Below, one piece after another: positions 33,195-41,563 of a DNA stretch of 64,000 nt (its first letter is position 1; the number at the start of each line of letters is the position of its first letter). The stretch covers positions 1 through 64,000 of the forward strand of contig WLWY01000005.1 in NCBI GenBank assembly GCA_012103325.1. The letters are read 5' to 3'. Origin of the DNA: Alphaproteobacteria bacterium (GTDB taxonomy: Bacteria; Pseudomonadota; Alphaproteobacteria; UBA8366; GCA-2717185). The translations under genes were made by a program, and so were the position numbers. The notes below the pieces were generated by a model. That model made no database searches, had not been told where the DNA came from, and saw nothing but the letters and a program-made list of their open reading frames with translations.

Positions 33195-33938
33195 GTGATG
33201 GTCGCGATGCCCGACTTTTTCACAACCGACGTCCTGATTGCGCTCGCTGTCGCCGCGGTGGCAGGGCTGATGCGCGGCTTTGCCGGTTTCGGGTCGGGTA
33301 TGCTGATGGCGCCAGTCTTCGCCATTCTTTTCGGGCCCGTCGAGACGGTCGCCATTATCATTCTGTTGGAAGCAGTTGTCACGGTGCAGCTTATGCCCGG
33401 GGTATGGCGCGAAATTGATTGGCGGTTCGTTGTGCCGATGGGAATGGCAGCAGCGTTGCTGATGCCGGCCGGCAGTTGGCTGCTGGTCAATACCGATGCG
33501 GCAATCGTCTCCCGCGTGATTGCCGGTATTGTAGTCGCCTTCGTCCTTGTGCTCTGGACGGGCTGGCGCTACGAGGGCGCGAAGCCCCTGCCGGTTACTT
33601 TCGGAGTCGGCGGCTTGTCCGGCGTGATGATGGCGGGCACCAGCCTCGGCAACCCGCCGGTGATGCTCTACATGCTGTCGAGCCGTGACAGTGCGGCCCG
33701 CAACCGTGCCAACGTCACCGCCTATTTCGCCATAACCCTGGCGGCGTTGATCCTGATTATGGCGTTCAAGGAGTTGATCACGATTGCCGCGATCAGCCGG
33801 GTCGGAGTAATGCTGCCGGTCTTCATGCTTGCCGCTTGGCTCGGTGGCCGTGCGTTTCGCCGCTCTGGTGAGGGCCTTTATCGTCACATTACGTTGGCGT
33901 TTCTGTTCGCCGTCGGGCTTTACGGGTTGCTCCGATAG
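33195..33938 (+). CDS. TauE/SafE-family membrane transporter
   Basis: A 247-residue polytopic protein with about eight hydrophobic segments and the family motif GLMRGFAGFGSGMLMAP (about residues 24-40). TauE/SafE proteins are exporters or importers of sulfite, sulfoacetate and other organosulfonates or small anions. The product starts at one of three nearby ATGs (33195, 33198 or 33207). It follows the cytochrome gene by 35 bases. Substrate unassigned; presence of TauD-like genes elsewhere in the window makes a sulfonate link only a guess. Confidence 0.88.
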   Translation: MMVAMPDFFTTDVLIALAVAAVAGLMRGFAGFGSGMLMAPVFAILFGPVETVAIIILLEAVVTVQLMPGVWREIDWRFVVPMGMAAALLMPAGSWLLVNTDAAIVSRVIAGIVVAFVLVLWTGWRYEGAKPLPVTFGVGGLSGVMMAGTSLGNPPVMLYMLSSRDSAARNRANVTAYFAITLAALILIMAFKELITIAAISRVGVMLPVFMLAAWLGGRAFRRSGEGLYRHITLAFLFAVGLYGLLR

Positions 33939-33946
33939 CGAGCGTG

Positions 33947-34816
33947 CTAGGGGAAGGTGGAAGCGGCTTCGGCAAGCTCCGCAATAATGCCGGCCAGCGG
34001 CGGGGCGGCCTGGGCGTTATGCATGGCGTAGAACGGCGTCGGGTCAAGCGGCGGTTCTGTATGCAGCTCGACGAGGCCGCTTTCGCGGTAGCTGCGGGGC
34101 AGCAGCCCAACGCCCAGACCCGCCCGCGTGAGGCTGGCGCACGCGCTTAAACTGTTGCAGACATTGACTTGTCTGGGTCTTGCCGCACCCGTCTTGAACC
34201 AGTTTTCCATCAGGCGGTGCAGCACCGACGCGCGGCTCATGGTCAGGACAGGCCAGTGCGACAGGTCGTCGGGTGAGAGCGGCGTTTCCGGTAAATTGAG
34301 CGCCGGGCTTGCCATCCAGACGAACCGCTCGCTGCCGAGCGGCCGATAGCTGATATCCGGTTCCGAATTGTCCTGGGCGGCGGTCAACAGGATGTCGAAC
34401 TCGCCGGACCGAAGCTGCGCCGTCATTTGTTCGAGTAGACCGATGTCGAGTTCCACCACCACGTCCGGATGCCGTCGGTTGAGTTCGGCCACCAGGTCCG
34501 GAAGCCAGGTGAGCGCGACATGCTCGCCAACGCCGATCTTGACAGATCCCGTAAGCTGCGCCGGGTCGCCGACGCGATGGCGAATGTGCTGGGTCAGCGT
34601 CACCACTTCATCCGCATAGGCGACGAGATCACGGCCTTTTGATGTCAGCCGGCACGGCCGGTAGCGCCGGTCGACCAGTTCAACGCCGAGTTCCCGCTCC
34701 AAATCGGCGAGCCGCATGGAGACGGCGGACTGCGTCGCATGGAGGCGTTCTGCGGCCTTGCTCAGGCTGCCCAGCCGTGCGATTTGCAGAAACGTTTCGA
34801 GCTGTTGAAAGTTCAT
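33947..34816 (-). CDS. LysR-family transcriptional regulator
   Basis: A 289-residue LysR regulator. The winged helix-turn-helix occupies residues 1-60 (FQQLETFLQIARLGSLSKAA, TQSAVSMRLADLERELG), followed by the linker helix and a periplasmic-binding-fold effector domain from about residue 90. It is divergent from the PhyH-type dioxygenase genes, with 110 bases between starts that contain inverted repeats, so it probably regulates them. The downstream TauE/SafE gene converges with it. Effector unknown. Confidence 0.92.
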   Translation of the reverse strand: MNFQQLETFLQIARLGSLSKAAERLHATQSAVSMRLADLERELGVELVDRRYRPCRLTSKGRDLVAYADEVVTLTQHIRHRVGDPAQLTGSVKIGVGEHVALTWLPDLVAELNRRHPDVVVELDIGLLEQMTAQLRSGEFDILLTAAQDNSEPDISYRPLGSERFVWMASPALNLPETPLSPDDLSHWPVLTMSRASVLHRLMENWFKTGAARPRQVNVCNSLSACASLTRAGLGVGLLPRSYRESGLVELHTEPPLDPTPFYAMHNAQAAPPLAGIIAELAEAASTFP

Positions 34817-34820
34817 TCAC

Positions 34821-34873
34821 AGTATCAAAAAATTTGAAGTCACTTATCAGATAACACAATTTGACTTGATACT
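34821..34873. promoter_or_regulatory. Candidate LysR operator region
   Basis: AGTATCAA (34821-34828) and TTGATACT (34866-34873) form an exact inverted pair, and the palindrome TTATC-A-GATAA (34844-34854) lies between them. This A+T-rich stretch separates the divergent LysR and PhyH genes, the usual place for LysR binding. Promoter boxes cannot be placed with confidence. Confidence 0.5.
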
Positions 34874-34926
34874 AAAATCCCACGCAAATGGCATGAGTTG
34901 ATTGGCAGAGCGGACGAGAGGGTCAG

Positions 34927-35748
34927 ATGGGCACAAAGCCGATACGGGCGATCACCGAAGATGAAATTCGGCGCTTCGAGGAAGACGGCGTCGTCCACCT
35001 GAAGGGATTTTTCGACACCGGCTGGGTCGAGATGATGCGCGAGCGGGTGGAGTATGTTGCGAACAATCCCGGCAAGCTGCATCACGAACTGTCGAAGCCG
35101 GGCGACGAGGGTCGGTTCTTTAGCGAGACCTTTCTGTGGCATCAGAATGACGGTTTTCGCGAGTTCATTTACGGCTCGCCGGCGGCGGCCATCGTCGGTC
35201 AGATCATGCGGTCGGCGAAGATCAACATCGTCTTCGACCAATTCCTGATCAAGGAACCGAATACGGATGAGCCGACGGTCTGGCATCACGACCTGACCTA
35301 TTGGCCGATCCGCGGCGATCAGGTCTGCACTTTGTGGCTGGCGCTGGACGAGGTCACGGAGGAAACCGGGTCGATGGAATTCGTCGTTGGCTCGCATAAA
35401 TGGGGAAAACGCTTCCATCCCGTCGCCTTTGTCGATCCCGAGAAATACAAGACGGGCGAGCCCGCCGTGCCGGATATCGATGCGATGCGGGACGAGCTTG
35501 AATTCACACGTTTCGATTATGAAATCGGCGACTGCACGGTGCATCACGGCTTGCTAGTGCATGCGGCCGGCGGCAATCAGAGCCGCGACCGCCGCCGCCG
35601 TGCCTACGTGACACGATGGGCCGGTAGCGATGTGGTCTACGATCCGCGACCGAATATTCAGGACATGTTGTGGGAACCGGATATGGCGCCCGGCGCACCG
35701 CTGGACAGTGAACTATGGCCGGCCGTATGGCAGGGAGAGGTACGATGA
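34927..35748 (+). CDS. Phytanoyl-CoA dioxygenase (PhyH) family protein, first copy
   Basis: A 273-residue Fe(II)/2-oxoglutarate dioxygenase. The iron triad is H120-x-D122 (WHHDLTYWP) and a distal histidine near 212 (LLVHAAGGNQS), followed by the 2-oxoglutarate arginine near 222-225 (DRRRRAYVTRW). TGSMEFVVGSHKWGKRF is the family block. Members hydroxylate CoA thioesters, free acids or natural-product scaffolds. It overlaps the next gene by four bases (ATGA) and shares its sequence from start to end, so the pair is a tandem duplication. Confidence 0.9.
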   Translation: MGTKPIRAITEDEIRRFEEDGVVHLKGFFDTGWVEMMRERVEYVANNPGKLHHELSKPGDEGRFFSETFLWHQNDGFREFIYGSPAAAIVGQIMRSAKINIVFDQFLIKEPNTDEPTVWHHDLTYWPIRGDQVCTLWLALDEVTEETGSMEFVVGSHKWGKRFHPVAFVDPEKYKTGEPAVPDIDAMRDELEFTRFDYEIGDCTVHHGLLVHAAGGNQSRDRRRRAYVTRWAGSDVVYDPRPNIQDMLWEPDMAPGAPLDSELWPAVWQGEVR

Positions 35749-36563
35749 CGCAAGAACTTGCGCGCGCGATCACCGAAGACGAAATCCGGACCTATGAAGA
35801 AGACGGTATCGTTCACCTGAAGGGCCTGTTCGACGCGGATTGGGTGGAACGGCTGCGCGGTCTGGTCGACGAGGACATGGCCAATCCCGGCAAGCTTTGC
35901 CAGGAACTCACCAAAGAGGGTAACCCAGGCCGGTTCTTTTTCGACACCTTCATGTGGACCTACAATGACGGCTTCAAACAGGCTGTGTTCGAGTCGCCCG
36001 CCGCCAGGATCGCGGCGTCCGTCATGCGATCGAACAAGGTGAATATTTTCTTCGATCAATTGCTGATCAAGGAGCCGGGCACGACCGAACGCACGCCCTG
36101 GCATCATGACATGCCTTACTGGCCAGTCGTGGGCACGCAGATTTGCACAGTCTGGCTTGCACTTGACCCCGTCACGGCGGAGACCGGGTCGGTGGAATAT
36201 GTGAAGGGGTCGCACAGATGGGGACAGCGTTACCGCGCCGATGCGTTCGCCGGTGACGGCCGCTACAAGGAAGACCTACCGAAGGTGCCCGATATCGACA
36301 CGATGCGGGACGAGGTAGAGTTGCTCCAGTTCGAGTTCGAACTGGGCGACTGCACGGCGCACCACGCCTTGCTGGTGCACGGTGCGCCGGGCAATGCGCG
36401 TAGCGATGCCCGCCGCCGCGCTTATGTCACGCGATGGGCCGGTGCGGATGCAACTTATTATCCGCGCGAGAACATCCAGCAAATGATGTGGGACCCGACA
36501 TGCGCGCCGGGCGCGCCGCTCGACAGCGAACTCTGGCCGGTGGTGATCGGCGAAGGCGCGTAA
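35745..36563 (+). CDS. Phytanoyl-CoA dioxygenase (PhyH) family protein, second copy
   Basis: A 272-residue paralogue of the preceding protein. The triad reads WHHDMPYWP and LLVHGAPGNARS, with RRRAYVTRW. The start at 35745 overlaps the previous stop and aligns with the first copy (RAITEDEIRTYEEDG). Differences cluster in the middle (FMWTYNDGFKQ versus FLWHQNDGFRE), suggesting separate substrates or steps. The stop touches the stop of the convergent iron-sulfur subunit gene with no intergenic space. LysR control is likely through the divergent regulator. Confidence 0.9.
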   Translation: MTQELARAITEDEIRTYEEDGIVHLKGLFDADWVERLRGLVDEDMANPGKLCQELTKEGNPGRFFFDTFMWTYNDGFKQAVFESPAARIAASVMRSNKVNIFFDQLLIKEPGTTERTPWHHDMPYWPVVGTQICTVWLALDPVTAETGSVEYVKGSHRWGQRYRADAFAGDGRYKEDLPKVPDIDTMRDEVELLQFEFELGDCTAHHALLVHGAPGNARSDARRRAYVTRWAGADATYYPRENIQQMMWDPTCAPGAPLDSELWPVVIGEGA

Positions 36564-37043
36564 TCAGGCCTTCCGCTTCTGTCCTGCAAGCCGGACGGCC
36601 TTCACGATCTCCGCATAGGCACCGCAGCGGCACAGGTTGCCCGACAGGTAATGCATAATCTCTTCATCGCTGGGCTCCGGGTTCTCGTCGAGCAACTGCT
36701 TCGTCATGAGAATAAAGCCGGGTGTACAGTAACCACACTGGAAGGCGCCGGTTTCGATGAAGGCCTCCTGTTCCGGGCTCAGCGTGTCGCCGTCGGCAAG
36801 GCCTTCAATCGTATCTATTGTCGATCCGTCAGCGAAGGCGGCGAGGGAAAGGCAACTGGTCACTGCTTGCCCGTCGACCAGCACGGTGCAGCAACCACAT
36901 AGGCCCTGACCACAGCTCTCCCGCGCGCCGAACAGGCCGAAACTTTCCTGCAGCACTTCCGTCAGATTCTGATGCACGCCGATATCGGCAGCCACGTCGC
37001 GGCCGTTGAGGGTGAAGGTGATCGTCCTGCGGTGGCCGCTCAT
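36564..37043 (-). CDS. Molybdenum hydroxylase small subunit, 2x[2Fe-2S] (CoxS type)
   Basis: A 159-residue iron-sulfur subunit. The ferredoxin-like cluster uses ESCGQGLCGCCTVLVDG and a later cysteine (TSCLSL); the second cluster uses CGYCTPGFI and NLCRCGAY. It passes electrons from the molybdenum centre to FAD. I prefer ATG 37043 (MSGHRRTITFTLNG); an ATG at 37052 overlapping the large-subunit stop as ATGTGTGA is equally usable. It is the last gene of a five-gene minus-strand operon. Confidence 0.93.
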   Translation of the reverse strand: MSGHRRTITFTLNGRDVAADIGVHQNLTEVLQESFGLFGARESCGQGLCGCCTVLVDGQAVTSCLSLAAFADGSTIDTIEGLADGDTLSPEQEAFIETGAFQCGYCTPGFILMTKQLLDENPEPSDEEIMHYLSGNLCRCGAYAEIVKAVRLAGQKRKA

Positions 37044-37044
37044 C

Positions 37045-39330
37045 TCACACATCCTCCAGCGGCCGACCCGCCTTTTCGCGCAGGGCACGGAAGATGGCTT
37101 CGGCGGTGATCGGCATTTCCGTGATCCGTACGCCGACCGCATCCGCAATGGCGTTTGCAATGGCGGGGGACACGCCGAAGGTGCCGGACTCGCCCGCGCC
37201 TTTTGCGCCGAACGGGCCGTTATGCTGCTCCGCCTCGATGAAGCCGTTTTCCATCACGTCCGGCATGTCGAAGAGGCCGGGAATTTTGTAGTCCGCCAGC
37301 GACGGATTCGTGAGCTGTCCGTTTTCGATGATCATCGTCTCGGTTAGGGTGAAACCGAGTTGCATGACGGCCGCGCCGGAGATCTGCGTTTCCACGACCT
37401 CCGGATTGATTGGCTTGCCGATGTCGCAAACATTGACCAGCCGCAGAATACGGAACTGGCCGGTTTCGGTATCGACTTCGACTTCCGCGCCCGCTGCACC
37501 GATCATCCAGAACGGGGTCGCGTTCGGCGATTGTCCGGTCTCGTAATTGGGCGGTGCGTAATCCGGCTTGTAGTTGGCGGCGCCGACGACGGTCCCGGCG
37601 CGCATGCCGAACTTCTTGATGAACAGTTCTGGCAGCGGTGCGTTGCTGCCTTCGGGCAATCCGACTTCGTCGGCCATAGCACGCAGCTTGTCGCGCGCAT
37701 CCGTCGCCGCCAACTGCACGGCGTGGCCCATATGGAAGGTCGAGCGCGACCCCAGGGTCGACATATCGTAGGGCGTGACGTCGGTGTCCGGATTGACCAC
37801 GCGGATCAGATCGAGCGGGACGTCCAAAACCTCGGCGGCGATCTGCGCCATAGCTGTGTCCGAGCCCTGGCCCATATCCACCGTGCTGCAATAGACGATG
37901 ACGCTGCCGTCCGCGTTGACGCTGACGATGGCGCTGGAGGTGGTTGGCGAGATTGAGGCCTTGAACCCGATCGCGACGCCGCGGCCGCGGCGTTTCGTGC
38001 CGCTGCCCTTGTCGAACGGACGGTTCCAGCCAAGCCGTTGCGCCACACCGTCGAGTACTGCTTCGAACTCGCCATCCTCGACGATAGTGCCAACCGCCTG
38101 CGGCCGGCCATTACGCAGGATGTTGCGCTTTCGGAAATCCACCGGATCGAGGCCGAGTTCGCTGGCGATGATGTCGGTATGGCTTTCATAGGCCCAGACA
38201 AGCTGCGGGATGCCGAAGCCGCGCAACGCCCCAGCTGGTGGCCGGTTGGTATAGAGCGCAAAAGAATCGATATCGATGTTGTCGATATCGTAGGGGCCTG
38301 CCGCGGTGAAGCCAGATTTCTGTGTCACCCGCGGACCGATATCTGCATAGGCGCCGCCGTTCCACCACACTTCGCATTTGCGCCCGGTGATGCGGCCATC
38401 CCCGTCAACAGCGCTCCGGATACGGAAGGTGTTGGGGTGTTTGGTGATGGTATAGAACTGCTCTTCCATCGTCTGTGCCACGCGCACCGGCCGGTGTGCG
38501 ATCAGGGATAGCGCCATCGCCAGCGCCTCCACCTTCACGTAGACCTTGGCGCCGAAACCGCCGCCGAGATGGCTTGTCTTTACCCGCACATTGCTTTCGG
38601 GCCAGCCGAGCAGACGGGACAATTCGAAGCGCACGAAGGAGGGACTCTGCGTCGAGGAAAAGATTTCCGCCCGGTCGTTGCGGACGTCGGCCAACGCGAC
38701 CATCGGCTCGAACGGCGTGTGCATGGTTTGCTGCGTGCGGAAGGTATGCTCGAAGACATGCGCCGCTTCGGCGAAGGCCTTGTCCGCATCGCCATGGTTC
38801 AGATGGAAGTCGAGCGCAATATTGGTGTCCCGTTTGCCGGACAGATGTTTCAGGTCGGCGAAGGTGCCCGCCGGTTTGAGTTCTTCATGAACGATCGCCT
38901 CGGAGGTGAGCGCCTCGACTTCGTCGAAGACAGCCGGCAATTCCTCGTAGTCGACGACGATGCGCTGCGCCGCCGTCTCGGCGACATGCGGATCGGGGGC
39001 CAGCACGACGGCGACCGGTTCGCCGAAATGGCGGACCTTCTCTAGAGCCAGGATCGGCTGGTCGTGGAAGGCCGGCCCGTAATAGGGTTCCGGCAACACC
39101 GCCTTCACATCCTCGCCGGTGATGACCTGATGCACACCCGGCATGGCCGCTGCGGCGGCAGTATTGATCGACCGGATGCGGCCGTGCGAAATCGGGCTGC
39201 GATGGACCTTCGCATGCAGCATCGAAGGCAGCCGCATGTTGTAAATATAGTCTGCCTGACCAGTGACCTTGGCTCGCCCCTCCATCCGGGGAAACGAATG
39301 CCCGACCGTTGTCGTCGATCCGCCCGTCAT
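37045..39330 (-). CDS. Molybdenum hydroxylase large subunit (xanthine dehydrogenase/CoxL type)
   Basis: A 761-residue molybdopterin cytosine dinucleotide-binding subunit. HLGGGFGAKVYVKVEALAMA is the conserved cofactor block, GALRGFGIPQ carries the arginine of the hydroxylases, and GAKGAGESGT holds the catalytic glutamate. The AYXCSFR motif of true CO dehydrogenase is absent, so this hydroxylates a carbon of an organic substrate, perhaps a heteroaromatic or CoA ester. Its start overlaps the FAD subunit stop (ATGA). A missing adjacent maturation factor is notable. Confidence 0.93.
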   Translation of the reverse strand: MTGGSTTTVGHSFPRMEGRAKVTGQADYIYNMRLPSMLHAKVHRSPISHGRIRSINTAAAAAMPGVHQVITGEDVKAVLPEPYYGPAFHDQPILALEKVRHFGEPVAVVLAPDPHVAETAAQRIVVDYEELPAVFDEVEALTSEAIVHEELKPAGTFADLKHLSGKRDTNIALDFHLNHGDADKAFAEAAHVFEHTFRTQQTMHTPFEPMVALADVRNDRAEIFSSTQSPSFVRFELSRLLGWPESNVRVKTSHLGGGFGAKVYVKVEALAMALSLIAHRPVRVAQTMEEQFYTITKHPNTFRIRSAVDGDGRITGRKCEVWWNGGAYADIGPRVTQKSGFTAAGPYDIDNIDIDSFALYTNRPPAGALRGFGIPQLVWAYESHTDIIASELGLDPVDFRKRNILRNGRPQAVGTIVEDGEFEAVLDGVAQRLGWNRPFDKGSGTKRRGRGVAIGFKASISPTTSSAIVSVNADGSVIVYCSTVDMGQGSDTAMAQIAAEVLDVPLDLIRVVNPDTDVTPYDMSTLGSRSTFHMGHAVQLAATDARDKLRAMADEVGLPEGSNAPLPELFIKKFGMRAGTVVGAANYKPDYAPPNYETGQSPNATPFWMIGAAGAEVEVDTETGQFRILRLVNVCDIGKPINPEVVETQISGAAVMQLGFTLTETMIIENGQLTNPSLADYKIPGLFDMPDVMENGFIEAEQHNGPFGAKGAGESGTFGVSPAIANAIADAVGVRITEMPITAEAIFRALREKAGRPLEDV

Positions 39331-40187
39331 GCCCTGTCTCCCTCGACAGCCTGCCTGATCGCCCGCGCTGTGAAGACGCGGATGAGCTCTCGCTTGTACG
39401 CTGCTGAGCCGCGCGCGTCGGAATGAACTTCCGCTTCGCCCGCGGTCGCGTCGCCGGTGGTTTGCAAGACCGCATCGTTGTGAGGGTTGCCGATCAGCAT
39501 CGTTTCCACCGATGTCAGTCGTCGCGGCGTGTCTGTTGCCGCACCGATGGCGACGCGCGCCGTCTCGACTGTGCCGCCGTTCAAGGTGAGCGCCACCGCG
39601 ATCCCGAGTGCCGGCCAGTCCTCCGCCGACCGGGTCGTGTGCTTCAGATAGGCTGCCCTTTGATCCGGGTTTGCCGGGACAATGACTTCCGCGATCAGCT
39701 CGTCCGGCGCCAGCGCCGTTTCCAAATAACCGCGGAACAGATCTTCGACCGGCATGGTCCGCTCGCCCGACGGGCTGGCAACGACCAGTGATGCATTCAG
39801 TGCGATCAGTACGGGTGGCAGGTCGAGATGCGGGTCACCATGGGCCAGGTGCCCGCCCAAGGTCGCGACGTTACGCACCCGCACGTTGGATAGCCGCCGC
39901 ATCGCGGCGGTGACGACGGGCGCCACCGCCGCGACATCCGCCGATCTTTCGATTCGTCGCAAAGGCGTCATAGCGCCAAGACGCAAATTTCCTTCACTGT
40001 CTAAACGAATTTGCGAATATTGCGATTCGATCTTACGCAGGCTGACCAACCGCTCTGGCTGAAAGACACCGGTCTTCATCATCAGCATGACCGCGGTGCC
40101 ACCGGCGACCGGCCGGCCGCCCGAGTCGCCGAGCAGCCCGATCGCCTCTTGCAAGCTCGCCGGTTCTGCCAGTTCGAAAAAATGCAT
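39327..40187 (-). CDS. Molybdenum hydroxylase FAD-binding subunit (CoxM type)
   Basis: A 286-residue FAD-binding subunit. RPVAGGTAVMLMM is the first FAD motif and VATLGGHLAHGDPHLDLP the second, the two canonical phosphate-binding blocks of CoxM/xanthine dehydrogenase proteins. It accepts electrons from the iron-sulfur subunit and passes them to an acceptor. The gene order M-L-S on the minus strand, with four-base overlap to L, is standard. It follows an MmgE/PrpD gene by 35 bases. Confidence 0.93.
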   Translation of the reverse strand: MHFFELAEPASLQEAIGLLGDSGGRPVAGGTAVMLMMKTGVFQPERLVSLRKIESQYSQIRLDSEGNLRLGAMTPLRRIERSADVAAVAPVVTAAMRRLSNVRVRNVATLGGHLAHGDPHLDLPPVLIALNASLVVASPSGERTMPVEDLFRGYLETALAPDELIAEVIVPANPDQRAAYLKHTTRSAEDWPALGIAVALTLNGGTVETARVAIGAATDTPRRLTSVETMLIGNPHNDAVLQTTGDATAGEAEVHSDARGSAAYKRELIRVFTARAIRQAVEGDRA

Positions 40188-40222
40188 GCCGTGACGGCTC
40201 CTGCGTTAATGTGGTTTTCGGC

Positions 40223-41563
40223 CTACTGCCCCACGATCTCTCGGATCGAGTCCATGCGATCGTCGTCGCCGAAGCCGCGCAGCAGGTCGTAGAGCGCTTG
40301 CGCGTCGTCGCCGATGACCGGTTCGGCGAGGGGCATGAATTTGCCGGCCATGTCATCCCAATCCATTGGGTTGCCGGGATTGCCGAGCGCTAGCGGCGTT
40401 TCCTGGTCGATCTCGGTGCCGTCGGTGAGACGCAAACGGAGTTTGGCCGCCGTCATATGCATGTCCGGTGCGGGGGTCAGAGTGACCTTGTCGAGCAGGC
40501 TACGCACTGTCGGGTCGGCAACCCGGTCTTCCGCGAAGTCCTGAGCGGTGACCATATGCCCCGTGAGGCCCAGCGCGGCACAGTAAGCGGTGCTGAACTT
40601 ACCTTCGAGGCCGGTCTGCGGTTGCGGTTTGCCGGCGAGCTGGATGCAGATTGGGTTTACTTCGACGGCGATTTCCGCGACGTCATTGTCCTTGGCAGCC
40701 TCTGCGAGTGCGCGGGCCGCGTCGATGACCGGGTGGGTGAGCAGGCAGGACGCGTAGGGCTTCAGCGTGTTGCGGGTAATTTCCATGCTGCCGTCGAAAT
40801 CGAGCAGCGCCGGTACCTTGCTGCCGTCCTGCACATAGGCGCTGGCGAACCCGCTTTTTGCTTCGATCAGGTTCTGTGCCGCTTCGAATCCTTCCTTCGC
40901 CAGTTCCGCCGCGAGAATACCGTTCATCGCCGCTTTGCCGGCATGGAAAGGTTTCGACATGGTGCCGAAGGACGCCGTGAGTCCGGCGGCTTGGGTTGCT
41001 GCCGCGCCGAGCGCGTTGCGGATACCTTCTTCGTCGAGACCGAGCAGCACTGCCGCCGCCGTTGCCGAGGCGAAGCAGCCGAACATGCCCGTTGAGTGGA
41101 AGCCGCGCTCATTCAAGGTGTGGCCGAGACCGCCGCCGCCGAGCCGCGCGCCAACTTCAAAGCCGGTGATGAAGGCGCCGAGGATTTCGCGGTCGGACGC
41201 GCCGACCTGTTGTCCCACGGCGATGGCCGTCGCCCAGGTCGGATTGCCGAGATGCGCCACCGCACCGACATGGGTGTCGTCGTAATCCAGGCAATGGCCG
41301 AGCGTCGCATTGACCAGCGCCGCGACAGCAGGCGCGGAGCGGCCGCCCATCAGGATTTGTGCCTCGCCGCTGGCGCCCCAGTTGCCAGCAACGCGGCGGA
41401 CTGATTGGCCAGCACCCTCACTATGCGCGCCGAGCGCAACGCCAATGGTGTCGACCAGCGCCATACGTGCCGCCTCGACGACCTCGGCAGGGTAATTCCG
41501 GCCCTGCGCGGTGCTGATGAATTGGGCTGCTGCGTCTGCATTCGGGGTTTGGATCGTTGTCAT
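40223..41563 (-). CDS. MmgE/PrpD family protein, second copy
   Basis: A 446-residue MmgE/PrpD protein. The signature DYDDTH is at residues 93-98 and GERGFHSTG-like FHSTGMFG and MSKPFHAGKAA follow. ATG 41563 overlaps the upstream CoA-transferase stop as ATGA and gives a normal N-terminus; the extra 13 codons of the open frame lack support. It pairs with a family III CoA-transferase exactly as at 288-2892, and here is also joined to a molybdenum hydroxylase. A hydratase, dehydratase or decarboxylase role is inferred. Confidence 0.88.
   Translation of the reverse strand: MTTIQTPNADAAAQFISTAQGRNYPAEVVEAARMALVDTIGVALGAHSEGAGQSVRRVAGNWGASGEAQILMGGRSAPAVAALVNATLGHCLDYDDTHVGAVAHLGNPTWATAIAVGQQVGASDREILGAFITGFEVGARLGGGGLGHTLNERGFHSTGMFGCFASATAAAVLLGLDEEGIRNALGAAATQAAGLTASFGTMSKPFHAGKAAMNGILAAELAKEGFEAAQNLIEAKSGFASAYVQDGSKVPALLDFDGSMEITRNTLKPYASCLLTHPVIDAARALAEAAKDNDVAEIAVEVNPICIQLAGKPQPQTGLEGKFSTAYCAALGLTGHMVTAQDFAEDRVADPTVRSLLDKVTLTPAPDMHMTAAKLRLRLTDGTEIDQETPLALGNPGNPMDWDDMAGKFMPLAEPVIGDDAQALYDLLRGFGDDDRMDSIREIVGQ

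Noticed and set aside
37045-39330. Form I carbon monoxide dehydrogenase
   Set aside because: The large subunit has GALRGFG instead of the AYXCSFR active-site loop, so it is an organic-substrate molybdenum hydroxylase.
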